The notes beneath the pieces were generated by a model. That model saw only the letters and a program-made list of their open reading frames with translations. It was not told the DNA's origin and made no database searches. Below, piece after piece: positions 50,639 through 58,992 of a stretch of 64,000 nucleotides of DNA. Source of the stretch: Salinimicrobium soli (GTDB lineage: Bacteria > Bacteroidota > Bacteroidia > Flavobacteriales > Flavobacteriaceae); contig NZ_JBLUWW010000001.1 in the NCBI RefSeq assembly GCF_048323655.1, forward strand, positions 1,116,001 to 1,180,000, given 5' to 3'. The translations under genes and the position numbers were made by a program. Within the stretch, counting starts at the first letter, position 1. The number at the start of each line of letters is the position of its first letter.

Positions 50639-51679
50639 GTGAAAAACGAAAAGAAAGACATACGGGCACTTACGAAAGAACAACTGCAGCAATTCTTCGT
50701 TTCGCAGGGGGATAAATCCTTCCGCGGAACCCAGGTTTACGAGTGGTTGTGGGGAAAAGGTGCTCATTCCTTTGAAGATATGACCAATATCTCTAAGGAA
50801 ACACGTCAAATGCTGGATGATAATTTTGTCATCAATCACATTCGGGTTGATCAAATGCAGCGCAGCAGCGACGGTACGATTAAAAATGCCGTAAAACTGC
50901 ACGATGATCTAACTGTAGAGTCTGTTTTAATCCCTACGGAAACCCGAACCACTGCTTGTGTTTCTTCGCAGGTTGGATGTAGCCTGGACTGTAAATTCTG
51001 TGCTACCGCCAAACTGAAGCGAATGCGGAATCTTAATCCTGATGAGATCTATGATCAGGTGGTGGCAATTGATAATGAGAGTCGGCTGTATTTTGACAGG
51101 CCACTTTCAAATATTGTCTTTATGGGAATGGGGGAGCCTTTGATGAACTACAACAATGTTTTGAAGGCTATTGAAAAGATCACTTCTCCTGAAGGTTTGG
51201 GAATGTCCCCAAAAAGGATCACGGTCTCCACTTCGGGGGTGCCAAAAATGATCAAAAAGATGGCTGATGAGGAGGTGAAGTTCAAACTGGCAGTGTCCCT
51301 ACATTCGGCTATTGATGAGGTAAGAACTTCAATAATGCCCTTTAACGCTACTTTTCCGTTGGAAGATCTGCGGGAGGCGCTTGAATATTGGTACGCCAAG
51401 ACCAAAAGCCGTATCACCTATGAGTATGTGGTCTGGAAAGGGATCAATGATCGCAAGAAAGATGTTGATGCCCTCGTTCGGTTCGCCAAATATGTACCCT
51501 GCAAAGTCAACCTGATAGAATACAATCCTATTGGCGATGATCATTTTATGCAGGCACCTGCTGCGACAACAGATATGTACGTGCGCGAATTGGAACGCAA
51601 TGGAATTACCGTGACCGTAAGAAGGTCCCGTGGAAAAGATATTGATGCCGCCTGTGGCCAGCTGGCCAATAAATCATAA
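50639..51679 (+). CDS. rlmN: 23S rRNA (adenine2503-C2)/tRNA methyltransferase RlmN
   Basis: 346 residues starting with GTG (KNEKKDIRALTKEQLQQFF, the family start). Radical-SAM motif VGCSLDCKFCATA (CxxxCxxC). The second catalytic Cys is in the C-terminal RRSRGKDIDAACGQLA. It methylates A2503 of 23S rRNA and A37 of certain tRNAs. The -7 box only 4 bp upstream suggests a leaderless mRNA. It is followed 60 bp later by the polyprenyl synthase gene. Confidence 0.95.
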   Translation: MKNEKKDIRALTKEQLQQFFVSQGDKSFRGTQVYEWLWGKGAHSFEDMTNISKETRQMLDDNFVINHIRVDQMQRSSDGTIKNAVKLHDDLTVESVLIPTETRTTACVSSQVGCSLDCKFCATAKLKRMRNLNPDEIYDQVVAIDNESRLYFDRPLSNIVFMGMGEPLMNYNNVLKAIEKITSPEGLGMSPKRITVSTSGVPKMIKKMADEEVKFKLAVSLHSAIDEVRTSIMPFNATFPLEDLREALEYWYAKTKSRITYEYVVWKGINDRKKDVDALVRFAKYVPCKVNLIEYNPIGDDHFMQAPAATTDMYVRELERNGITVTVRRSRGKDIDAACGQLANKS

Positions 51680-51739
51680 TCAGGTTTTGAAAAACGGAAG
51701 TGTTAAATCCAACAGGATTTAACTATCTTAGCAGCCCAT

Positions 51740-52717
51740 ATGAAGGTAACCTCCAGAATAAAGCTGCCGGTAGAGAATGAGATGGAACTTTTTGAAAAGA
51801 AGTTCACAGAGTCCATGTCTTCCAAGGTTGCCCTTCTTAACCGTATCACTCATTTTATTGTAAACCGCAAAGGAAAGCAGATGCGACCTATGTTCGTGTT
51901 CCTGGTGGCCAAAATGGTCTCTGAAGGAGAGGTGAACGAACGTACTTATCGCGGGGCTTCGGTCATTGAGCTCATTCATACTGCTACCCTGGTGCACGAC
52001 GATGTGGTCGACGATTCTAACCGCCGACGTGGATTCTTTTCCATCAATGCGCTTTGGAAGAATAAGATCGCTGTACTTGTAGGAGATTACCTGCTTTCAA
52101 AAGGCCTGTTGCTATCTATTGACAACAACGATTTTGATCTTTTGAAGATAATTTCGGTCGCTGTGCGGGAAATGAGTGAAGGAGAACTGCTGCAGATCGA
52201 AAAAGCACGCCGACTTGATATCACCGAAGAAGTGTATTACGAGATCATTCGGCAGAAAACCGCTACTTTGATCGCGGCCTGTTGTAGCCTTGGCGCCGCT
52301 TCTGTAAGGCCCGATTCGGAAGAGGTGGAAAAAATGCGCCTTTTTGGAGAATTGATTGGAATGGCCTTCCAGATCAAAGATGATCTTTTCGACTATGGGA
52401 ACGAACGCATTGGAAAACCTACCGGAATAGATATCAAGGAGCAAAAAATGACACTTCCGCTGATTCATACCCTTAATAAGGTTTCCGAAAAAGAGAAGGC
52501 GTGGCTGATCAATTCTGTTAAGAACCACAACAAGGATAAGAAAAGGGTGAACGAGGTAATTGCTTTTGTGAAGGCAAACGGCGGACTCGATTATGCTGTA
52601 GCCAAAATGAAGGAATTTCAGCAAAGAGCCCTTGTCATTCTTGACGATTATCCCGACTCTCCTTATAAGGATTCATTGATCCTGATGGTGAACTACGTGA
52701 TCGAGAGGAAGAAATAA
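51740..52717 (+). CDS. Polyprenyl diphosphate synthase
   Basis: 325 residues. First Asp-rich motif in LVHDDVVDDSNRRRG, second in KDDLFDYG, and FIVNRKGKQMRPM near the N-terminus binds the diphosphate. It is a trans-type isoprenyl chain elongase, and probably makes the side chain of menaquinone (context-free inference). Product length cannot be read reliably. The ATG at 51740 gives MKVTSRIKLPVENEM. Confidence 0.93.
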   Translation: MKVTSRIKLPVENEMELFEKKFTESMSSKVALLNRITHFIVNRKGKQMRPMFVFLVAKMVSEGEVNERTYRGASVIELIHTATLVHDDVVDDSNRRRGFFSINALWKNKIAVLVGDYLLSKGLLLSIDNNDFDLLKIISVAVREMSEGELLQIEKARRLDITEEVYYEIIRQKTATLIAACCSLGAASVRPDSEEVEKMRLFGELIGMAFQIKDDLFDYGNERIGKPTGIDIKEQKMTLPLIHTLNKVSEKEKAWLINSVKNHNKDKKRVNEVIAFVKANGGLDYAVAKMKEFQQRALVILDDYPDSPYKDSLILMVNYVIERKK

Positions 52718-52731
52718 ATTCCAAATTCCAA
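52718..52731. repeat. Two ATTCCAA heptads
   Basis: ATTCCAAATTCCAA directly after the polyprenyl synthase stop, the same heptad as at 29091-29132. Confidence 0.6.
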
Positions 52732-52761
52732 TTCGGTTTCCAGAATTGTAAATTAGTTTAG

Positions 52762-52803
52762 CCAACAGCCAACAGCCAACAGCCAACAGCCAACAGCCAA
52801 CAG
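52762..52803. repeat. Heptad tandem repeat (CCAACAG)6
   Basis: Six exact 7-bp units, ending in a diverged TCAACCTG. It lies between the polyprenyl synthase and sigma-factor genes, 31 bp after a pair of ATTCCAA units. A second, unrelated heptad in the same gap is notable. Confidence 0.95.
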
Positions 52804-52955
52804 TCAACCTGCAACATTTTATCCTCCGTCCACCGCCCTCTTAACACACCCTAACGCTCAAAAACTCACTTTTTTCAAAAAAAATATTCCACCCGGGCAA
52901 CCTTTTGTAATTTAATTGCGTCTATGTCAATAGAAGGCCTTTTAAAAGAACGAGG

Positions 52956-53528
52956 GTGAAAGTAATTCAACTCTTTAAGAACGAATCTCAGATCATCAAA
53001 CGTGCTGCCCGCGGAAACCGGGAAGCGCAGCAGCGACTGTATGAAGTGCACTCGGGCAAGATGCTCAGCGTTTGCAGGCAATACGTCAAAGATCTTCATC
53101 ATGCTGAAGAAGTGATGTTAAACGGCTTCTACAAGGTGTTTACGCATCTGAAGGATTTCAGGGATGAGGGCAGTTTTGAAGGTTGGGTACGGCGGATCAT
53201 GATCAGGGAAGCTATCTCATTCCTTCGTTCTCAGAAGAAAGTTGAATTTCAGGAAGAGGAGGAGATAATTGGAAATCACTATTCCTTTGATCCCGTTACC
53301 GCAGAATTGAATGCCGATCATATTCAGAGTCTGATCGACAGCCTTCCGGAAGGTTACAAAATGGTCTTTGTATTATATGCGGTAGAAGGTTATAAACATT
53401 CAGAAATAGCAAAAATGCTGAACATTTCTGAAGGGACTTCCAAATCGCAGCTTTTCAAAGCGAGGAAGATGCTGCAGGAAAAGTTGAACATAGAAAAAGC
53501 TACAGGTTATGGAACCGGTCAAATTTGA
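52956..53528 (+). CDS. RNA polymerase sigma-70 family (ECF-type) factor
   Basis: 190 residues from the GTG at 52956. Region 2: RAARGNREAQQRLYEVHSGK and LHHAEEVMLNGFYKVFTHL. Region 4 HTH: YKHSEIAKMLNISEGTSKSQ followed by LFKARKMLQEKL. It belongs to the ECF class of small sigma factors. Its 3' end overlaps the next gene by 20 bp, and that gene encodes a membrane protein fitting the anti-sigma role. Regulon unknown, but the outer-membrane gene downstream is a natural first target. Confidence 0.92.
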   Translation: MKVIQLFKNESQIIKRAARGNREAQQRLYEVHSGKMLSVCRQYVKDLHHAEEVMLNGFYKVFTHLKDFRDEGSFEGWVRRIMIREAISFLRSQKKVEFQEEEEIIGNHYSFDPVTAELNADHIQSLIDSLPEGYKMVFVLYAVEGYKHSEIAKMLNISEGTSKSQLFKARKMLQEKLNIEKATGYGTGQI

Positions 53529-54237
53529 AGAACACGTAAAAAAACAGCTGAGTCAGAGGGAGATCACTCCTTCAGCCGATAGCTGGAGCAGGCTGGAGAG
53601 CAGGCTTGAAAATAATAAGAGCAGGCAAAAGCCTTACCTGTGGTGGATTGGAATGGCCGCGGCTGTACTGGTGATCGCCCTGGTCATAGGCAGTGTCTTT
53701 AGTAGTAGCCCTATTGATGAAACTCCTGTGGTTGTGGAAACTCCTTCGGAAGGAATTAAGGTCGAAGAGAATTCAGGAACTACTACACCTCAAGATGCCA
53801 TTGTTGAAGCTCCGCAGGTTATGGAAGAACAAACCGAAGCTATAGTTGAAAGTATTCCGCAAGAGGAAAAAAAGCCTGAGGTTCCAAAAAGGGCAAAAAC
53901 TGAAGATGTTCTGGTGGCCCAAAATACCTCTAAGGAAGAAGTTGTTGTTGAACCAGAAGTAAAAACAGAATTTACAAGTAATACCGTGGTGGCAGAAGTT
54001 GCTGACGAAGGTGAGAAAAATACTAAAGTCACAGATTCTGAAGTTGAAGCTTTACTGCAAATGGCAAGGACAGAGATACAAAATGATCCTGCTTATGCCG
54101 CTCAGCAATTCGATTCGGAGGAGCTTTTGGACGAGGTGGAATTCGAACTGGAAGAGTCCTTTAGAGAGAAGGTTTTTGAGGTCCTTAAAAAAGGCTTTTC
54201 TAAAGCCAAAACGGCAGTAGCAAATAGAAATTACTAA
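53509..54237 (+). CDS. Probable anti-sigma factor, single-pass membrane protein
   Basis: 242 residues. An N-terminal cytosolic region of about 45 residues (FEEHVKKQLSQREITPSADS) precedes one helix, LWWIGMAAAVLVIALVIGSV. A long acidic, Val/Glu/Pro-rich periplasmic region follows (EEQTEAIVESIPQEEKKPEV), then a short helical end (AFSKAKTAVANRNY-like). It overlaps the sigma gene by 20 bp, the usual layout of sigma/anti-sigma pairs. No zinc anti-sigma motif is seen, so the assignment rests on context and topology. Confidence 0.72.
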   Translation: MEPVKFEEHVKKQLSQREITPSADSWSRLESRLENNKSRQKPYLWWIGMAAAVLVIALVIGSVFSSSPIDETPVVVETPSEGIKVEENSGTTTPQDAIVEAPQVMEEQTEAIVESIPQEEKKPEVPKRAKTEDVLVAQNTSKEEVVVEPEVKTEFTSNTVVAEVADEGEKNTKVTDSEVEALLQMARTEIQNDPAYAAQQFDSEELLDEVEFELEESFREKVFEVLKKGFSKAKTAVANRNY

Positions 54238-54256
54238 ACTTAATAATCATCAATCA

Positions 54257-54275
54257 TCAAAAATGTGCTTTTTTG
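54257..54275 (+). repeat. Palindrome family copy (degenerate)
   Basis: TCAAAAATGTGCTTTTTTG: the left arm is exact, the right arm is altered and one base longer. It lies 19 bp after the anti-sigma stop and 44 bp before the next gene. Confidence 0.4.
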
Positions 54276-54319
54276 CCTCTCTTTCGGGAGGGGCAGTTAA
54301 GCCTTAAAATTAAATCATC

Positions 54320-55351
54320 ATGAAAAAAGTTACATTTTATCTGGCATTGTTTATCCTTAGTTTAGCTTCGGTCCCTTTACAGGCCCAGGAAGACAGTACT
54401 AAAGTTGAGGTTAAGATCGAGCGCCTGGAAAAGGAAAAACAAAAGATAATTTCCGAAGAAAAAGAAGCCCTTAAGAAGGAGGTGGAGAAGATCAATCAAC
54501 GATTGGATAATAAAGAGATAGGTTGGGAAGAGGCGGAAAGGCTCAAAAGTGAAGCTGCTAAAAAACATGCGCTGAATATTGAGAACCGGGTAGCAATAAT
54601 TGATAACCAGATCTCGCTGCTGAAACGTGAGGAAGAAGAGGTGACCTGGAGTTGGGACGAGGACGATGATTCGAATGAGGACGAAGACAAGTGGTATCAC
54701 AAGAGCCATTACAGTCGTACCTCCACCCACCTGGTGGTGGCCGCAGGGTTCAACAACGCCCTGGAAGACGGGCAATCTCCCAATGATTCTGATTTCAAGA
54801 TTGGTGGCAGCCGTTTCTTTGAGATAGGCCTTGCCTGGAGAACAAGGGTTTTTGACGAGTCTAACTGGTTGCGTTTACGCTATGGATTCTCTTTTCAGTT
54901 CAACGGTTTAAAACCTACAGATAATCGGTATTATGTTGAGAACGGTGACATGACCGAATTAGTGGAATACCCGCTGGATCTGGATAAATCTAAATTCCGC
55001 ATGGACAACCTGGTTTTCCCGGTACACTTTGAATTTGGGCCTTCCAAAAAATTGGAAACTGAACGTAGTGTGTGGTACTCCACCAAAGATCAGTTTAAAC
55101 TAGGGATAGGTGGTTACGCCGGATTTAGCCTGGGAGCACGTCAAAAACTGAAATATGAAGAGGGTGGAGAAAATGTCAAGAAAAAACTGAAAGATGACTA
55201 TAATACTAATGACTTCATCTACGGATTAAGCAGTTATATTGGTTGGGGTGGAACTGCACTTTATGTGAAATATGACCTGAATACCATTTTTAAAGACCCT
55301 AATCCTGAGTTACACAACATATCTGTAGGGCTGCGGTTTGATGTCAATTAA
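54320..55351 (+). CDS. Outer-membrane protein with N-terminal coiled coil and beta-barrel
   Basis: 343 residues. Signal peptide (LALFILSLASVPLQAQ). Residues 25-100 form a strongly charged coiled coil (IERLEKEKQKIISEEKEALK). An acidic segment, WDEDDDSNEDEDKW, follows, then a barrel-like domain (HLVVAAGFNNALEDGQS, GIGGYAGFSLGARQKL, SVGLRFDVN at the end). It resembles PorT-like outer-membrane proteins. It lies 82 bp after the sigma/anti-sigma pair and may be its effector or target. Confidence 0.8.
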   Translation: MKKVTFYLALFILSLASVPLQAQEDSTKVEVKIERLEKEKQKIISEEKEALKKEVEKINQRLDNKEIGWEEAERLKSEAAKKHALNIENRVAIIDNQISLLKREEEEVTWSWDEDDDSNEDEDKWYHKSHYSRTSTHLVVAAGFNNALEDGQSPNDSDFKIGGSRFFEIGLAWRTRVFDESNWLRLRYGFSFQFNGLKPTDNRYYVENGDMTELVEYPLDLDKSKFRMDNLVFPVHFEFGPSKKLETERSVWYSTKDQFKLGIGGYAGFSLGARQKLKYEEGGENVKKKLKDDYNTNDFIYGLSSYIGWGGTALYVKYDLNTIFKDPNPELHNISVGLRFDVN

Positions 55352-55377
55352 AAACAAATATTGTTGAGTTAGTTTTA

Positions 55378-55412
55378 GAAATGGCTTCCTGAATTTGGAA
55401 GCCATTTCTTTT
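55378..55412 (+). terminator. Intrinsic terminator before dnaG
   Basis: 12-bp perfect stem GAAATGGCTTCC/GGAAGCCATTTC with loop TGAATTT, followed by TTTTATC. It closes the sigma-factor module. Confidence 0.93.
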
Positions 55413-55422
55413 ATCTTTATCG

Positions 55423-55430
55423 TACATTTG
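55423..55430 (+). promoter_or_regulatory. -7 promoter box for dnaG (TACATTTG)
   Basis: Exact TAnnTTTG match, 23 bp upstream of the TTG start. Confidence 0.65.
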
Positions 55431-55453
55431 AAAAAATTTTCTACCCAAAGTTC

Positions 55454-57406
55454 TTGATCTCAAAGAATACCATAGACCGCGTTTTTGAAGCTTCCCGCGT
55501 AGAAGAGGTGCTGGGCGATTTTGTAAACCTGAAAAAATCAGGAAGTAATTACAAAGGCCTGAGTCCTTTTAGCGACGAGCGTACCCCAAGTTTTATGGTG
55601 TCTCCTGTCAAACAGATCTGGAAGGATTTTTCCAGCGGAAAAGGTGGAAATGTGGTGGCCTTTTTAATGGAGCATGAGCATTTCACCTATCCGGAGGCGA
55701 TAAAATACCTGGCAAAAAAATATAATATTGAGGTTGAGGAGACTGAACAGAGTCAGGAGCAAAAAGAACAGGCAGATGAGCGGGAGAGTATGTACCTGGT
55801 TTCTGAATTTGCCGCAAAGTATTTTAAAAATACCCTTTTAAAGACTGAATTAGGAAAAGCTATTGGGCTGAGTTATTTCAAGGAAAGAGGATTTACTGAA
55901 GAAACTATTGAGAAATTCCAATTAGGTTATTGTCTGGACGATTGGAATGCTTTTACAAATGAAGCTCTGAGCAAAGGCTACAAACTGGAATATCTTGAGA
56001 AAACCGGATTGACCATTGTAAAAGGTGAAAAGCAATTCGACCGGTTCAAAGGGCGGGTTATGTTTCCAATTCAGTCTATGTCTGGCCGGGTTCTGGGCTT
56101 TGGTGGCCGTATCCTTACCAACGACAAAAAGGCCGCAAAATATCTTAACAGCCCGGAGAGTGAGATCTACCATAAAAGCAAAGTGCTTTATGGGATCTAC
56201 CACGCTAAACAGGCGATCTCCAAGGAAGACAACTGTTATCTTGTAGAAGGGTATACCGATGTTATCCAATTCAACCAGGCCGGAATAGAGAACGTAGTTT
56301 CTTCTTCGGGAACTGCACTCACCCCGGAACAGATAAGGTTGATCAACCGGCTTACCAAGAATATTACGGTTCTTTTCGATAGCGATGCGGCCGGACAGCG
56401 TGCTTCTATTCGAGGGATCGACCTGATCCTGGAACAGGGGATGAACGTGAAGGTTTGTGCCTTTCCGGAAGGTGATGACCCCGATAGTTTTGCAAAGAAG
56501 AATACCGAAGAGGAAATTCGGCTTTACCTGAAGGAGAATTCTAAGGACTTCCTGAACTATAAAGCTTCGCTTCTAATGGAGGACGCGAAGAATGATCCGG
56601 TTAAAAAAGCCAGTCTCATAAGAGACATGGTGAACAGTATTTCAAAGATTCCCGATAATATTCAGCAGGAAGTGTACGTGCAGGAGACCGCACGAATCAT
56701 GGATATTTCAGAAGAAGTACTTTTTTCCACGCTGGCGCAGCTCACAGGAGGGCAGGTGAAAAAGGCAGCTCCTCAAAGACCTCGCAGTATGGAGGTGGTC
56801 AAAGGAGATGCAGTTCCCGGAACCAAGGTAAATGAGCAATACGAACTGGAGAAGACCATTATCAGCTTACTGTTGTTGTACGGTTCTATAGAGGAAGAAT
56901 TCGAAGAACTGGTGGTGAAGATCGACGATAAAGGAGAAATGAAACTGGAGCCCGAAATTAATCGGGCCAAGGTATATGAGAAGATCTACCTCGACCTGCA
57001 GGAAGATGAGATGAAGTTTGCCAATCCTAATTTTAAGGAGGTCTACGACAGGATCATTAGGAAGTTTACGGCTGAAGGGGAACTGGTGCAGGAGTCTTTC
57101 CTGAATGAGATCCCGGTGGAAACAGCGGCGGCGATAACCGATATTCTAATGGAAGACGATCGGTATGCCCTTTCCAACTGGGAAGGGAAAGAGATCTTTG
57201 TTAGAAGTAAAGAGGATCGTGTGGGCCAAATGGTACAGGAAACCATTCTGAATCTAAGAAGGTTCCTGGTGAAGGAGAAAGTGAAAGATCTGAGCAAAAA
57301 GCTTCCCGATTCTTCTTCCGAAGAATCGCAAGAAATCCTGCAGGAGATCATGGATTATGATCAGCTGAGAAAAAAGATCTCCGAAAAGCTCATGCGGGCT
57401 ATGTAG
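55454..57406 (+). CDS. dnaG: DNA primase DnaG, zinc ligands missing
   Basis: 650 residues, TTG start (ISKNTIDRVFEASRVEEVLG, the family start). The TOPRIM core is intact: VEGYTDVIQFNQAG and LFDSDAAGQRASIRGIDLI. The N-terminal zinc ribbon is recognisable in overall sequence (GLSPFSDERTPSFMVSP, then DFSSGKGGNVVAF), but all four usual ligands are changed: Ser37, Ser40, Asp58 and Ser61 stand for Cys, His, Cys and Cys. It should still make RNA primers, but template recognition cannot depend on zinc. The last 8 bp overlap the convergent response-regulator gene. Confidence 0.93.
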   Translation: MISKNTIDRVFEASRVEEVLGDFVNLKKSGSNYKGLSPFSDERTPSFMVSPVKQIWKDFSSGKGGNVVAFLMEHEHFTYPEAIKYLAKKYNIEVEETEQSQEQKEQADERESMYLVSEFAAKYFKNTLLKTELGKAIGLSYFKERGFTEETIEKFQLGYCLDDWNAFTNEALSKGYKLEYLEKTGLTIVKGEKQFDRFKGRVMFPIQSMSGRVLGFGGRILTNDKKAAKYLNSPESEIYHKSKVLYGIYHAKQAISKEDNCYLVEGYTDVIQFNQAGIENVVSSSGTALTPEQIRLINRLTKNITVLFDSDAAGQRASIRGIDLILEQGMNVKVCAFPEGDDPDSFAKKNTEEEIRLYLKENSKDFLNYKASLLMEDAKNDPVKKASLIRDMVNSISKIPDNIQQEVYVQETARIMDISEEVLFSTLAQLTGGQVKKAAPQRPRSMEVVKGDAVPGTKVNEQYELEKTIISLLLLYGSIEEEFEELVVKIDDKGEMKLEPEINRAKVYEKIYLDLQEDEMKFANPNFKEVYDRIIRKFTAEGELVQESFLNEIPVETAAAITDILMEDDRYALSNWEGKEIFVRSKEDRVGQMVQETILNLRRFLVKEKVKDLSKKLPDSSSEESQEILQEIMDYDQLRKKISEKLMRAM

Positions 57407-58037
57407 AACGCAACTGAAGCAGGCGTGACTGGTTGATAAGATCTGCCAGGTTATCTACCCTTAATTTTTTCAAAAGCCGCGTCTTGTAGGTGCTAACGGT
57501 TTTTTCATTAATATCCAGCGCTTCGGCAATATCCTTATTCCTTTTTCCGGTAGAAAGAAGGTTCAAAACTTCGATCTCACGCGTTGACAATTTCTTGTAG
57601 CGTGAAACGAGGCTGTTGGAGCGGGTGGAGCCGGAATTGATCTTTTCACTAATTTCTTTATTGAGGTAAATTCCTCCTCTTGCCACCTGGTGCACAGCAT
57701 CTCTAAGAATATCGGTATTTGCTGTTTTTGAGAGATAGGCCGCAGCACCTGCTTTAATGGCGTTGAGAGCATACATCTCTTCGGGATGACAACTCAGGAT
57801 AAGGATCTTTACCCCGGGGTTTTCAGCTTTAATAGTGCGGAGTGCTGTTATTCCATTGATTTCCGGAAGATCGATCTCGAGGATCAGAACATCCGGATTT
57901 TTATTTCGTAGCGCTTTGAAAAGGTCTTTTCCGTTAGTCACTTTACCCACAATCTCATACACCCCTTCTCTTTCCAGAAGAGAAGAAATTCCCATTCGTG
58001 TGATGGGGTGGTGGTCGGCGATAAGTATCTTAGTCAT
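57399..58037 (-). CDS. NarL/LuxR-type response regulator with atypical receiver
   Basis: 212 residues. A receiver domain (ILIADHHPITRMGISSLL) is followed by a LuxR HTH (LSTREIEVLNLLSTGKRNKD, IAEALDINEKTVSTYKTRLL). The phosphoacceptor position in the strand PDVLILEIDLPEING is Glu54 instead of Asp, and one of the acidic metal residues is His9; the Lys in YLSKTAN is kept. It may act without phosphorylation. No kinase is adjacent. It is convergent with dnaG. Confidence 0.9.
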   Translation of the reverse strand: MTKILIADHHPITRMGISSLLEREGVYEIVGKVTNGKDLFKALRNKNPDVLILEIDLPEINGITALRTIKAENPGVKILILSCHPEEMYALNAIKAGAAAYLSKTANTDILRDAVHQVARGGIYLNKEISEKINSGSTRSNSLVSRYKKLSTREIEVLNLLSTGKRNKDIAEALDINEKTVSTYKTRLLKKLRVDNLADLINQSRLLQLRST

Positions 58038-58176
58038 TGTTTGAATTTTAGCACAAAGAATTTCATTTGTGAGGGTCCCGTAAAATTCTGAATGTTAGTT
58101 TAAAAAGTGTCTGGTGGGGGAGAATGAAAGTTAACTCCTAATTTCTTCCTACACCAATTTTTTCGATGAAGTACAA

Positions 58177-58965
58177 TTATTTTAGATGAAGAGGGATCTC
58201 GCAAACCGGGATTGGTTCCATTTTATGTTTGTTTGCTCCGTGCCTCATCTTATAGATCCTGAAGACCTCTTTTTCCCTTCCTGAGAAATTCTCCAGTTTT
58301 TTGCCTTTTTCAGCTTCCCTCATAGCCCATTCCAGCTCATCGTAAGTTGCGCCAATCTGGTCTTCATCAGAACGACTATCTCCAAACAGACCGTCTGTGG
58401 GTGGGGCATCAATTATATTTTCAGAAACTCCCAATGCCCGTGCCACCTCATACACTTCACTTTTCATAAGATCGGCGATAGGGCTGAGGTCGACACCACC
58501 ATCCCCGTATTTGGTATAAAAGCCAACTCCGAAGTCTTCTACTTTGTTTCCGGTACCGGCAACCAGGTATTTATGCAATCCGGCGAAATAGTAAAGGGTA
58601 GACATGCGCAGCCGTGCCCTGGTATTAGCGAGGCTGAGATCCAGATTAGGGCTTGCTTCCACTTGTGGTACTGCCTTTTTAAAGGTTTCAAATGTATTGG
58701 TGAGGTCCACCTCAATATCGGTCACATTAGCGAATTTCTTTTTAAGGTCCTGAATATGATTGTGTGCCCTTGTCACCTGATCTGGTGCCTGGTGAATGGG
58801 CATTTCCACACAAAGAGTGCGAAGGCCGGTGCGCGCGCAAAGGGTAGATACCACTGCGGAATCAACTCCGCCGCTCACTCCTACAATAAACCCATTCATA
58901 TTGGCAGCAGAAGCGTAGGTTTTTAGCCAATGTACAATATGATCTATAACTTTTTCAGTTTGCAT
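58177..58965 (-). CDS. nadE: NH3-dependent NAD+ synthetase
   Basis: 262 residues: only the synthetase domain, no glutaminase. P-loop FIVGVSGGVDSAVVSTL near residues 27-40. Other conserved parts are KVEDFGVGFYTKYGDGGVDLSP and PPTDGLFGDSRSDEDQIGATY. It amidates nicotinate adenine dinucleotide to NAD. Divergent from gldB, an arrangement shared with other gliding Flavobacteria (family knowledge). Its promoter box overlaps that of gldB. Confidence 0.95.
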   Translation of the reverse strand: MQTEKVIDHIVHWLKTYASAANMNGFIVGVSGGVDSAVVSTLCARTGLRTLCVEMPIHQAPDQVTRAHNHIQDLKKKFANVTDIEVDLTNTFETFKKAVPQVEASPNLDLSLANTRARLRMSTLYYFAGLHKYLVAGTGNKVEDFGVGFYTKYGDGGVDLSPIADLMKSEVYEVARALGVSENIIDAPPTDGLFGDSRSDEDQIGATYDELEWAMREAEKGKKLENFSGREKEVFRIYKMRHGANKHKMEPIPVCEIPLHLK

Positions 58966-58992
58966 AAGTTGTGCTTTTTAAGCTGGAAATAA

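Noticed and set aside
52762..52803. Possible CRISPR array or iteron origin
   Set aside because: Six contiguous 7-bp units without spacers. There is no replication gene nearby, and the adjacent genes are a prenyl synthase and a sigma factor.
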